Shown piece by piece: positions 44,857 to 53,421 of a stretch of DNA of 64,000 bases. This DNA is from Chitinophagales bacterium (lineage in GTDB: Bacteria; Bacteroidota; Bacteroidia; Chitinophagales; JADIYW01), in assembly GCA_023957235.1 (NCBI GenBank), contig JAMLHI010000005.1:124001-188000 (forward strand). Direction: 5' to 3'. The notes beneath the pieces are model-generated. The model saw nothing but the letters and a program-made list of their open reading frames with translations. It had not been told where the DNA came from and searched no databases. The translations under genes were made by a program, and so were the position numbers. Every line of letters starts with the position of its first letter. Position 1 is the stretch's first letter.

Positions 44857-46365
44857 ATGAAAATTCTTACCGCATCTCAAATAAGAGAAGCTGACCAATA
44901 TACGATTCAAAACGAACCTATTTCATCCATTCAATTGATGGAGAGAGCTGCAGGTAAAGTGGTTGAAATTTTACTCAATGAATTTCAATCCACTCAAAGA
45001 GTAAAACATATTTTTTGTGGAACTGGAAATAACGGAGGTGATGGGCTAGCCATAGCTAGAATGATACATCAGCTCGGACATCAAGTGAAAGTTTACTTAT
45101 TGGAGGGAAGAATGTCTGAAGACTTTTCTATCAATCTCAAAAGGGTAAAAGATATAGGACAGATAGAATGTATTCAACTTTCTAATATCAGCCAGATATC
45201 ACAAATTCAAAGCTCTGATATCATCATTGATACTATTTTTGGAACAGGATTAAATAAGCCATTAGAAGGAAATATAAAAAAGATTGTCCAATTTTTGAAT
45301 CAAGCGGAAGATGCCACTCGTATAGCAATAGATATTCCTACTGGACTATTAGCTGATCAGCACAATGATAAAAGAAATGTGATATTTCAAGCAGATAGAG
45401 TTTATACATTTCACGCACCCAAATTGGCATTTTTACTTCCTGAAAACGCATCATTTGCACAGTCATTCAAAGTGTTAGATATCAAATTGGCAGCAGAATT
45501 TACTGAAAACACTGAAGGTCAATATTATTTTTTACAGAAAAAAGATATCCAACAAATATACCGACCTAGAGAAAAATTTACACATAAAGGAACCTATGGA
45601 CACTGTCTGATAATAGCTGGTTCAAGAGGGAAAATTGGGGCGGCAATATTAGCTTCCAAAGCAGCATTAAAATCAGGTGCAGGTTTGGTAACTACTCATC
45701 TTCCTGCTAATTATTTATCTGTGATGCAAAGTGCTTTTCCAGAAGCTATGTGTAGTACGGATGTACATGGAGAACAGTGGTCTGAATTGCCTGATTTTCA
45801 AAATAAAACAATAGCAGTAGGTCCTGGTATAGGTACATCATATTCCACACAATCAGTTTTCAAACAATTATTACTCAACTCTTCTAAACCGATGATTATT
45901 GATGCCGATGCTATCAATCTTCTCAGTAAAGATTCGACCCTGATTAGGTTGATACCTGTCAATAGTATTTTAACACCACACCCTAAAGAATTTGAAAGAA
46001 TAGCTGGAGATTGGGAAAATGATTTTGAAAGATTAGAGTTGCAAAGGCAATTTTCAATCAAACACCATTTAATCCTAGTTTTAAAAGGCGCACATACCAG
46101 TATTAGTGACCCTGAAGGAAATGTATATTTCAATTCGACAGGCAATAGTGGCATGGCTACTGCTGGTTCTGGAGACGTACTTACTGGCATTATTTGCTCT
46201 CTATTAGCTCAAGGATATTCGCCCAAAAATGCCACAATTTTAGGGGTGTATATTCATGGACTTGCAGGAAATTTTGCTTTGGAAAATGAGTCTAAAGAAT
46301 CTCTTATAGCTTCAAATATTATTGACAATTTAGGAAAATCTTTCCTATCAATGAAGAAAATATAA
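44857..46365 (+). CDS. nnr: Bifunctional NAD(P)HX epimerase / ADP-dependent NAD(P)HX dehydratase
   Basis: Repairs hydrated NADH and NADPH. The N-terminal epimerase domain (about 1-215) has SSIQLMERAAGKVVEIL and the nucleotide loop FCGTGNNGGDGLAIARMIHQLG. The C-terminal ribokinase-like dehydratase domain has HCLIIAGSRGKIGAAILASKAALKSGAGLVT, VGPGIGTS, TPHPKEF and NSGMATAGSGDVLTGIICSLLAQG, the ADP-dependent signature. At 502 residues the fusion is complete. TTTG (44821-44824), 20 bases, TATATTTA (44845-44852) just before the ATG suggests a promoter giving an almost leaderless mRNA. It heads a run of four overlapping genes. Confidence 0.94.
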   Translation: MKILTASQIREADQYTIQNEPISSIQLMERAAGKVVEILLNEFQSTQRVKHIFCGTGNNGGDGLAIARMIHQLGHQVKVYLLEGRMSEDFSINLKRVKDIGQIECIQLSNISQISQIQSSDIIIDTIFGTGLNKPLEGNIKKIVQFLNQAEDATRIAIDIPTGLLADQHNDKRNVIFQADRVYTFHAPKLAFLLPENASFAQSFKVLDIKLAAEFTENTEGQYYFLQKKDIQQIYRPREKFTHKGTYGHCLIIAGSRGKIGAAILASKAALKSGAGLVTTHLPANYLSVMQSAFPEAMCSTDVHGEQWSELPDFQNKTIAVGPGIGTSYSTQSVFKQLLLNSSKPMIIDADAINLLSKDSTLIRLIPVNSILTPHPKEFERIAGDWENDFERLELQRQFSIKHHLILVLKGAHTSISDPEGNVYFNSTGNSGMATAGSGDVLTGIICSLLAQGYSPKNATILGVYIHGLAGNFALENESKESLIASNIIDNLGKSFLSMKKI

Positions 46366-47063
46366 TGAAGAAAAATATTGTAATTCTTACAGGTGCAGGT
46401 ATTAGTGCTGAAAGTGGAATAAAGACTTTCAGAGATGCAGATGGACTTTGGGAAAATCATAAAATCGAAGATGTAGCAAGTATTGATGCTTTTGAAAACA
46501 ATCCAGGCTTGGTTCTCCATTTTTACAATGAAAGAAGAAGGCAACTTCTCAATTGTCAACCCAATGATGCCCACCTTGCCATTGTTGAACTAGAGAAATA
46601 TGTAAATGTTTATATTATCACACAAAACGTAGATGACCTTCATGAAAGAGCAGGGAGTAAAAATATCATTCATTTGCATGGAGAGTTGAGAAAAGCTAGA
46701 AGTGTAAAAAATTCAAATCTAATCATTGATTGTGATCAAGATATTTTAATAGGAGATAAAGCACCAGATGGCCATCAACTTCGACCCCATATTGTATGGT
46801 TTGGTGAAGAAGTTCCAATGATTGAAGAAGCAATAAAATTGGTCAAGAAAGCCGATATACTGATAGTGGTAGGAACATCCTTACAAGTTTATCCAGCTGC
46901 ATCATTATCCAGATATGCCAGCTTTGACATACCTAAATATCTGATAGACCCCAATGCTAATAATATGCAAAATACATTTTCATTTGAAACAATAGCTGAA
47001 AAAGCAACTATCGGAGTAAAAAATATTGTTAATGAAATTATCCAAAAATATGAGCTCAAATAA
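46365..47063 (+). CDS. cobB: Sirtuin, NAD-dependent protein deacylase
   Basis: A SIR2-family deacylase of 232 residues. NAD-binding GAGISAESGIKTFRD is at residues 10-24, QNVD at 87-90, and the catalytic H105 in IIHLHGELRKAR. Y54 and R57 in FYNERRRQL correspond to the Tyr-x-x-Arg pair that lets SIRT5/CobB-class enzymes bind succinyl- and malonyl-lysine. The four cysteines that bind structural zinc in most sirtuins are missing: only two scattered Cys are present, as in other Bacteroidota members I know. The ATG overlaps the stop of the upstream gene by one base (TAATG), and the next gene starts inside its end. Confidence 0.94.
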   Translation: MKKNIVILTGAGISAESGIKTFRDADGLWENHKIEDVASIDAFENNPGLVLHFYNERRRQLLNCQPNDAHLAIVELEKYVNVYIITQNVDDLHERAGSKNIIHLHGELRKARSVKNSNLIIDCDQDILIGDKAPDGHQLRPHIVWFGEEVPMIEEAIKLVKKADILIVVGTSLQVYPAASLSRYASFDIPKYLIDPNANNMQNTFSFETIAEKATIGVKNIVNEIIQKYELK

Positions 47064-47616
47064 CCCTTGGAAAACCTTAAAAGTCACTGAAATATACGAC
47101 AATCCATGGATTAAGCTGACACATGAAGACGTTTTAATTCCCAATGGTCATCAAGGTATTTATGGAAAAGTTCATTTTAAAAATATTGCTGTCGGCATTA
47201 TTCCCATTGATGAAAATAACAATACATGGTTAGTAGGACAATTCAGATATACTATAAATGAATATAGCTGGGAGATTCCTGAAGGTGGAGCACTCATTCC
47301 TCAAGATCCTTTGGAAGCTGCTCAGAAAGAATTGGCCGAAGAGGTGGGTTTAGGTGCAAATAAATGGGAATTAATTGCAAAATTACATAATTCAAACTCT
47401 GTCACAGATGAAACCGCATATATCTATGTAGCCAAAGATTTGTATTCTAAAGAGGGGAAACTGGATGATACAGAAGTGATAGAAAGAAAAAAACTCCCAA
47501 TTAAGGAGGCTATAAAAATGGCAATGAATGGTGAAATTACTGACAGCATGTCTATCGTAGCTTTATTGAAATTTCATATATTAGAACAACAAAAAGAAGA
47601 GAATATTGGAAAATAA
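47050..47616 (+). CDS. NUDIX hydrolase, probably ADP-ribose pyrophosphatase
   Basis: The start is set at ATG 47050 because MSSNNPWKTLKVTEIYDNPWIKLTHEDVLIPNGHQGIYG is the usual beginning of this subgroup; a longer frame from 47026 would only add residues inside the sirtuin gene. The product has 188 residues. The NUDIX box lies in IPEGGALIPQDPLEAAQKELAEEVGL, with the REUxEExGU core as KELAEEVGL. The WEIPEGG lead-in is typical of ADP-ribose pyrophosphatases. It overlaps cobB by 14 bases. ADP-ribose and its O-acyl forms are products of sirtuin chemistry, so the neighbourhood supports this substrate, but it remains inference. Confidence 0.88.
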   Translation: MSSNNPWKTLKVTEIYDNPWIKLTHEDVLIPNGHQGIYGKVHFKNIAVGIIPIDENNNTWLVGQFRYTINEYSWEIPEGGALIPQDPLEAAQKELAEEVGLGANKWELIAKLHNSNSVTDETAYIYVAKDLYSKEGKLDDTEVIERKKLPIKEAIKMAMNGEITDSMSIVALLKFHILEQQKEENIGK

Positions 47617-48088
47617 ATTTTTAAAAATAAGTTATCGCCTAGCAAAAATCCCTGACGAATGTAGTCTATCTGACAAAACATTACTCATAGCAGCAGAACA
47701 TGCTACACAAAGCAGTCATTCTCCTTATTCAAAATTCAGAGTGGGAGCTGCATTACTTTTAGAAGACGATTCAATAATAGAAGGAAGCAATCAGGAAAAC
47801 GCTTCTTTTCCAGTAGGATTTTGTGCAGAAAGGACGGCCTTGTCAGCCAAAGTAGCTATTGCTCCAAATAAAAAAATAAAAACAATAGCTATACGAGTAA
47901 AAAGTGCTTTAAAAGTGGTCAACCAGCCAGCTGCTCCTTGTGGTATATGCAGACAAGTACTTTTAGAAGCAGAAGAGGCTCAAAATCAAAATATCAAAGT
48001 GGTCATGCAGGGCGAATCAGGTCCCATCCTTATTTTTGAATCTATCAAAGACCTAGTTCCCTTCTATTTTGGTGCAGATGATTTCTAA
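47606..48088 (+). CDS. cdd: Cytidine deaminase
   Basis: Zinc-dependent deaminase of cytidine and deoxycytidine in pyrimidine salvage, 160 residues. The motif SSHSPYSKFRVGAALLLEDDSIIEGSNQENASFPVGFCAERTALSAK carries the C-A-E zinc/catalytic site, and APCGICRQVL supplies the other two zinc cysteines. The start is TTG at 47606, overlapping the NUDIX gene by 11 bases. The first internal ATG lies far downstream, so TTG is the only sensible choice. Its stop overlaps the opposite-strand stop of copA (48085-48088). Confidence 0.94.
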   Translation: MENKFLKISYRLAKIPDECSLSDKTLLIAAEHATQSSHSPYSKFRVGAALLLEDDSIIEGSNQENASFPVGFCAERTALSAKVAIAPNKKIKTIAIRVKSALKVVNQPAAPCGICRQVLLEAEEAQNQNIKVVMQGESGPILIFESIKDLVPFYFGADDF

Positions 48089-50499
48089 TGAATTGCCTTA
48101 GCTTTTAATCTCAAACTATTTATTACTACACTTACTGAACTCAATGCCATTGCTGCCCCAGCCCACATAGGATCTAGCATAAATCCATTGATAGGATAAA
48201 AAACTCCTGCAGCAATAGGGATACCGATTACATTATAAATAAATGCCCAAAATAGGTTTTGTCGGATAGTCTTTACCGTCAACCTAGACAACTGAATAGC
48301 TATAGGAATCTTTTGTAAATCAGATGAAATGATAGTTACTTTTGCCACCTCCATAGCCACATCACTACCATGTCCCATCGCAATACTGATATCAGCCTGA
48401 GCCAATGCACTGCTATCATTCACTCCATCTCCTACCATTGCTACAATTTTGCCTTGTGATTGCAAATTCTTGACAAAATCATATTTTTCTTCTGGTAACA
48501 CTTGTGATTTTACTACGTCAATATTGACTTGTTGAGCCACGGATTCTGCTGTCTGTTGTTGATCGCCAGTAAGCATAGCTACTTGAATATCCATATCATG
48601 GAGTGTTGCAATCGCTTGTTGAGAAGAACCTTTAATTTTATCCGCTATTGAAATAACTGCAATCAAATGTTGTTCATCAAAAAAATATACTATCGTATGC
48701 GAATATTGATACTGTTGCATCAACCAAGATTGCACCTTATCAGAAACAAGAACACCATGAGAAGCCATCAAGCGGTCATTTCCAATATAAAAATTTTGAG
48801 CTTTATACTTTCCTCTTATTCCTTGACCAGTGATATTTTCTATTTCAATATCAGAAATAAAATTTTGGTTGGATTTAAAAAAATTGACAATAGCTTGAGC
48901 TAATGGATGTTCAGATGATTGTTCAATACTATATAAAATAGACTGATTGAAAGACAAATCTTCTTGATCATTCCAAAAGATATCTTGAACAGAAGGATGT
49001 CCTTCTGTAATTGTACCTGTCTTATCCAATACTACCACATTGAGTTGATGAGCAATTTCAAGACTTTCTGCATCTTTTATCAATATTCCATTTTCTGCGC
49101 CTTTACCTATACCCACCATTAATGCTGTCGGTGTTGCTAGTCCTAAAGCACATGGACAAGCAATTACTAAAACCGTCACAAAAGCCATAAACCCGTGAGA
49201 CAGACCATGTTCTCCACCAAAAATCACCCATATTCCAAAAGCTACCAAAGCAATTAGTATCACAGAAGGAACAAAAATTGATGCGATTTTATCTACTAAT
49301 TTTTGAACCGGAGCTTTACTGCCTTGAGCAAGCTCTACCATACGGATAATTCTAGCAAGCACTGTCTCTGCTCCTACTTTTTGTGCTTGATATTGAAAAC
49401 TGCCTTTCTGATTGATTGTACCAGCATATACAGTATTTCCAACTTCCTTCTTGACAGGATGAGCTTCTCCAGAAATCATGCTTTCATCTATATAGGAAGA
49501 CCCTTGTGTTACAGTTCCATCAACTGCAATTTTTTCACCTGGTTTTGCCAATAAAATATCGCCTACAGAAACATTTACAATTTGCATTTCGATTACTTCA
49601 CCTGATGGAAGTATAGAATGAACAGTTTTCGGTTGTAATCCTATGAGTTTTTTGATGGAAGAAGCAGCGCGATTTTTTGCATGTTCTTCTAAATATCTAC
49701 CTAATAAAATAAACGCTATAATCACCCCTGATGCTTCAAAATAAACATGACCATGCAATCCTCTCATTTCCCAAAACTCAGGAAAAATCATATTAAATAC
49801 ACTGAAGACATAGGCAATTCCGGTACTGAGTGCCACCAAAGTATCCATATTAGAAGTTCTATGCTTCAATTGTTTCCATGCACCGATATAAAATTGTCTG
49901 CCAAAGTAAAATACTAACGGAGTTGCCAATACCCACATAATCAAATTAGCATAAGGTATGTTCATGAAAAACATACCAATCATGAATAAAGGAAATGCCA
50001 ACAACCATGCACCAATTAATTCATTTCGACTAGAAAGTAATCTATTCTCTTTCAACTCATCCAGCCTATCATCGGTGTCTTCAATAAATAAATCATAACC
50101 ACCATCTTGTACCGCTTTTTTGAGCTGTTCGGGCTGTACTACATCAGGCAAATATTTTACCAAGCCTTTTTGAGATGCATAATTTACTTGAACTTCCAAT
50201 ACACCAGGCGTTACCCTGAGTATATCTTCCACACTACCGGCACAAGAAGCACAAGACATCTCCAATATTGGAAAATTCCTTTGAGTTACCTCAACATCTA
50301 CACCCATCTTTGAAAGTATCTGCAACACTTCATTTACATTAGAATTATCTTGTAATATCAAGTGTAATTGAAGGAGTTGTTCATCCACTTTTACATGAAT
50401 AACTGATTTTAAAGGTTTTAAAACAGGTTCAATTTGATTTAATATACTATCGGAAGATGATATTGCTAGAGGAAGAATTAATTTTATTTCATTTGACAT
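48085..50499 (-). CDS. copA: Copper-translocating P1B-type ATPase
   Basis: Exports Cu+ at the expense of ATP. The start is set at ATG 50499 (MSNEIKL); an ATG at 50535 adds 12 residues. The product has 804 residues. A first, degenerate metal-binding-like domain without the CxxC pair is followed by a proper HMA domain (ILEMSCASCAGSVEDIL). Eight membrane helices are visible. Landmarks are MDTLVALSTG, the transport motif IACPCALGLATPTALMVGIGKGAENGILIKDAE, the phosphorylation site DKTGTITEGHP, SSEHPLAQAI, and AMVGDGVNDSSALAQADISIAMG. The CPC motif and the C-terminal AMALSSVSVVINSLRLK indicate Cu+ specificity. The upstream region holds an unusual promoter-hairpin arrangement (50588-50639). Confidence 0.95.
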   Translation of the reverse strand: MSNEIKLILPLAISSSDSILNQIEPVLKPLKSVIHVKVDEQLLQLHLILQDNSNVNEVLQILSKMGVDVEVTQRNFPILEMSCASCAGSVEDILRVTPGVLEVQVNYASQKGLVKYLPDVVQPEQLKKAVQDGGYDLFIEDTDDRLDELKENRLLSSRNELIGAWLLAFPLFMIGMFFMNIPYANLIMWVLATPLVFYFGRQFYIGAWKQLKHRTSNMDTLVALSTGIAYVFSVFNMIFPEFWEMRGLHGHVYFEASGVIIAFILLGRYLEEHAKNRAASSIKKLIGLQPKTVHSILPSGEVIEMQIVNVSVGDILLAKPGEKIAVDGTVTQGSSYIDESMISGEAHPVKKEVGNTVYAGTINQKGSFQYQAQKVGAETVLARIIRMVELAQGSKAPVQKLVDKIASIFVPSVILIALVAFGIWVIFGGEHGLSHGFMAFVTVLVIACPCALGLATPTALMVGIGKGAENGILIKDAESLEIAHQLNVVVLDKTGTITEGHPSVQDIFWNDQEDLSFNQSILYSIEQSSEHPLAQAIVNFFKSNQNFISDIEIENITGQGIRGKYKAQNFYIGNDRLMASHGVLVSDKVQSWLMQQYQYSHTIVYFFDEQHLIAVISIADKIKGSSQQAIATLHDMDIQVAMLTGDQQQTAESVAQQVNIDVVKSQVLPEEKYDFVKNLQSQGKIVAMVGDGVNDSSALAQADISIAMGHGSDVAMEVAKVTIISSDLQKIPIAIQLSRLTVKTIRQNLFWAFIYNVIGIPIAAGVFYPINGFMLDPMWAGAAMALSSVSVVINSLRLKAKAIH

Positions 50500-50587
50500 A
50501 AATATCTGATATCTACAATAATAAAGCAAATACATCTAAATAGTTCATTCTATCGAGTTGATTTATTCATTTGTTAAATTGTATAGT

Positions 50588-50639
50588 AAAAAAATTCAGC
50601 ACCTTGGTTCCCAATGCTAATGCTTTGTTAGCAAAGGTA
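50588..50639 (-). promoter_or_regulatory. copA upstream element: -7 box followed at once by a terminator-like hairpin
   Basis: On the minus strand TACCTTTG (50639-50632) is a perfect -7 box. Within about ten bases of the expected start lies an imperfect hairpin, TTAGCATTGG (50620-50611) paired with CCAA, TGCT and AA (50607-50595, with small bulges), followed by seven T (50594-50588). copA begins about 90 bases further on. Overlapping alternative pairings exist (TGCTAA with TTAGCA, CTTTG with CAAAG). It may be a 5' stabiliser, an attenuator or an operator. Confidence 0.4.
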
Positions 50640-50719
50640 GATACCCTAAAAGCATTATTTCTTAGATAAAATACCCAAAAGTCACTTGTCATATTTATAC
50701 TTTTCCCTACTTTAGCAGT

Positions 50720-51502
50720 ATGTCTAGTCTAAAAATCATCTCATACAATGTCAATGGAATTCGTTCAGCCCTTTCAAAAGGATTATCCAATTGGATAGAA
50801 GATAATGATTATGATATTATATTATTTCAAGAAATCAAAGCAGATTTAACATCAATACCTTATGAAATATTTGAACATCTTGGCTATCAACACACTTGGT
50901 TTCCCGCACAGAAAAAAGGCTATAGCGGTGTAGGAGCCATATACAAAGGTACAGTTGATCAAATCATCCATGGGATGAATATTGATGAATATGATGCAGA
51001 AGGTCGCTTAATGAGATTGGACTTTGGGAACTTTACAATTATCAATAGCTATTTCCCTTCTGGTTCTAGTGGAGATATACGACAAGATGTCAAAATGAAG
51101 TACCTAGATAGTTTTTATGATTATATCCAAGATTTGAAAAAAACGCGCCCCAATATTTTAGTTTCAGGAGATTATAATATTTGCCATCATTCAATAGACA
51201 TTCACGATCCCAAAGGCAACAAAAATTCATCTGGATTTTTACCTGAAGAAAGGGCTTGGATGAGCAAATATTTTGCACATGGATTTGTGGACACATTTAG
51301 ATATTTCAATCAGGATCCCAATCACTATTCATGGTGGTCATATCGTGCAGGGGCAAGAAGTAAAAACAAAGGCTGGAGAATAGATTATCATGCTGTCACT
51401 GAACCCATCACGCCATTTCTGAAATCTGCTGATATTTTCCCAATGGTTGTTCATTCAGATCATTGCCCGATATTTATAGAAATAGATAAGGCCATTATTT
51501 AA
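50720..51502 (+). CDS. xth: Exodeoxyribonuclease III
   Basis: An AP endonuclease and 3'-5' exonuclease in base-excision repair, 260 residues. The metal- and DNA-binding motifs of the exonuclease-endonuclease-phosphatase fold are in order: ISYNVNGIRSALSKG, DIILFQEIKAD, GYSGVGAIYKG, NSYFPSGS, ILVSGDYNICHHSIDI, GWRIDYHAVTE and the terminal HSDHCPIFIEI. TTG-N19-TACTTTAG (-7 at 50708-50715) ends only five bases before the ATG, suggesting a leaderless transcript. It is divergent from copA, and the next gene begins 87 bases downstream in the same direction. Confidence 0.94.
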   Translation: MSSLKIISYNVNGIRSALSKGLSNWIEDNDYDIILFQEIKADLTSIPYEIFEHLGYQHTWFPAQKKGYSGVGAIYKGTVDQIIHGMNIDEYDAEGRLMRLDFGNFTIINSYFPSGSSGDIRQDVKMKYLDSFYDYIQDLKKTRPNILVSGDYNICHHSIDIHDPKGNKNSSGFLPEERAWMSKYFAHGFVDTFRYFNQDPNHYSWWSYRAGARSKNKGWRIDYHAVTEPITPFLKSADIFPMVVHSDHCPIFIEIDKAII

Positions 51503-51588
51503 ATCCAAATACCTTAGAATAAAGATTTTCACTATTGCATAAAAGGAAATATCTTTGTTATCAATTTTTGACTATTACATTTAGCAAT

Positions 51589-53328
51589 ATGAATTTCCTA
51601 TCCTTCAGATTTTTATTCAATATTATCCTTTTATCTCTATTCATTTCAGGATGTATTTCCAATAACAAAACTGAAAAAAAATTACGTCCTGCTAAAGGAG
51701 ATAGATATTATGGAGGGACACTCAGATATAATGAAGAGGAGTTTTTAAAAAGCCTTTACCCTCTGAACGTAACAGAAGTAACTGGACATCGGATTACTGA
51801 ACAAATTTATGAGGGGTTAGTTGAATTCAATCAGAAATCATTGGCAATTGAACCATCATTAGCCAAGAGTTGGGAAGTAAATCCCGAAGGAACAAAATAT
51901 ATTTTTCATTTAAGAACAGATGTATATTTTCATGATGACCCTTGTTTCCCAAATGGTCAAGGGAGACGCTTTACTGCTCAAGATGTCAAGTATTGTTATG
52001 ACAGACTGTGCTATAATAATCCTTCAGAAAATCAAGGTTTTTGGATATTTAAAGATGTAGTCAAAGGAGCAAATGAATACAATGAAGCTACAAGTAAAAA
52101 AACGACACCTCCTCAAGGAGTTGAAGGCGTAACAGTCATCAATGATAGCACTATTTCTATAGAATTGTACCAGCCCTTTTCAGTATTTCTTTCAAGAATG
52201 GGATTGGTCTTTGCTAAAATATATCCAAAGGAAGCAGTTGAAAAATATGGTAGTGATATGCGTATTAAATGTGTAGGAACAGGACCTTACCGTCTAAAAC
52301 TCATGAAAGAAAACGAAATTACTTTCCTTACAAGAAATGAAAATTACTGGAAAAAGGATGAATTTGGAAACCAACTTCCTTATATCGACCATATTAAAGT
52401 CACTTATATCAAAGAAAAAAGAGCTGAGTTCTTATCTTTTAAAAAAGGAGAAATAGATTTTATCTACAGATTTCCTTTGGATATGGTTGACGAAATTTTA
52501 AAACCAGATGGTTCATTAAAAGATGAATTTAGGCAATATCAATTACAATCCAAACCCGTAATGGCTATTCAGTATTATGGCTTTTTAAACATCCATCCTA
52601 TTTTTAAAGATAAGAGAGTAAGACAGGCATTTTGTTATGCGGTAGATAAAGATAAACTCTGTACATATACGCTTAGAAATTCTGGATTCCCAGCTAATTA
52701 TGGAGTAGTACCTCCGGGCACTGGCACATACGATGCAACATTAGTTAAAGGATATAAATACAATCCTGAGATGGCTAAAAAATTAATGGCACAAGCTGGA
52801 TATCCCAACGGGAAAAATTTTCCCAAAATTACTCTTCAGCTCAACAGTGGAGGAGGAAGGAATAGCCAGGTAGCAGAAGCTGTTCAAAAAATGTTGGAAG
52901 ATGTTTTAAATATTAAAATAGAATTATTGACTATTCCATGGGCTCAACACACTGAGGCTGTAGAGTCTGCCAAAGCAGCATTCTGGAGATTGGGTTGGGT
53001 AGCAGACTACCCAGAAGCTGAAAACTTTCTCAATCTGTTTTTATCCAAGTATGTTCCTGATGATGTCAACGAAAAAACTTACATCAATTCTTACCGTTAT
53101 GTCAATAAAAATTTTGATAAAGTATTGGAACAAGCTCTGAGAACTGTTAATGACAAAGAGCGAAACCGTTTATATGCTGAAGCTGATCAGATTGTAATAA
53201 ATGATGCTCCTATCTTACCTTTATTTTATGATGTTGACCATAGATTACTTCAGCCCAACCTTCATAATTTTAACCAAAACGCAATGGAATACAGAAATTA
53301 TTCTATTGCATATTTCAGCCCAAACTAA
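51589..53328 (+). CDS. Peptide/nickel-type ABC transporter substrate-binding lipoprotein (SBP_bac_5)
   Basis: The start is set at ATG 51589, giving MNFLSFRFLFNIILLSLFISGC, a clean lipoprotein signal with the lipid-accepting Cys at residue 22; a TTG-started longer frame would spoil it. The product has 579 residues. The body is a family-5 solute-binding protein: GGTLRYNEEEFLKSLYPLNVTEVTGHRITEQIYEGLVEFNQKSLAIEPSLAKSWEVNPEGTKYIFHLRTDVYFHDD, FTAQDVKYCYDRL, GTGPYRL and KDKRVRQAFCYAVDK. Such proteins deliver oligopeptides or similar solutes to an ABC permease. No permease or ATPase gene is adjacent, so its partners are elsewhere or it has another role. Confidence 0.92.
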   Translation: MNFLSFRFLFNIILLSLFISGCISNNKTEKKLRPAKGDRYYGGTLRYNEEEFLKSLYPLNVTEVTGHRITEQIYEGLVEFNQKSLAIEPSLAKSWEVNPEGTKYIFHLRTDVYFHDDPCFPNGQGRRFTAQDVKYCYDRLCYNNPSENQGFWIFKDVVKGANEYNEATSKKTTPPQGVEGVTVINDSTISIELYQPFSVFLSRMGLVFAKIYPKEAVEKYGSDMRIKCVGTGPYRLKLMKENEITFLTRNENYWKKDEFGNQLPYIDHIKVTYIKEKRAEFLSFKKGEIDFIYRFPLDMVDEILKPDGSLKDEFRQYQLQSKPVMAIQYYGFLNIHPIFKDKRVRQAFCYAVDKDKLCTYTLRNSGFPANYGVVPPGTGTYDATLVKGYKYNPEMAKKLMAQAGYPNGKNFPKITLQLNSGGGRNSQVAEAVQKMLEDVLNIKIELLTIPWAQHTEAVESAKAAFWRLGWVADYPEAENFLNLFLSKYVPDDVNEKTYINSYRYVNKNFDKVLEQALRTVNDKERNRLYAEADQIVINDAPILPLFYDVDHRLLQPNLHNFNQNAMEYRNYSIAYFSPN

Positions 53329-53340
53329 TATTTCTATAAT

Positions 53341-53367
53341 AAAAAAGTGCAAGAGAAATTCTTGCAC
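53341..53367 (-). terminator. Intrinsic terminator of the amidohydrolase gene
   Basis: Stem GTGCAAGA (53347-53354) with TCTTGCAC (53360-53367) and a five-base loop. On the minus strand it is followed by six T (53346-53341). It lies 55 bases beyond the minus-strand amidohydrolase stop, in the gap where two convergent genes meet. Confidence 0.8.
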
Positions 53368-53421
53368 CTAGGTATTCATTTGGTTGAAAAAAATTTTGTA
53401 AATCTTCTAGCAAATATTTTA

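Noticed and set aside
50500-50570. Two tiny ORFs (6 and 11 codons) before copA as leader peptides
   Set aside because: They have no metal-ligand residues or repeated codons and are expected by chance in AT-rich DNA.
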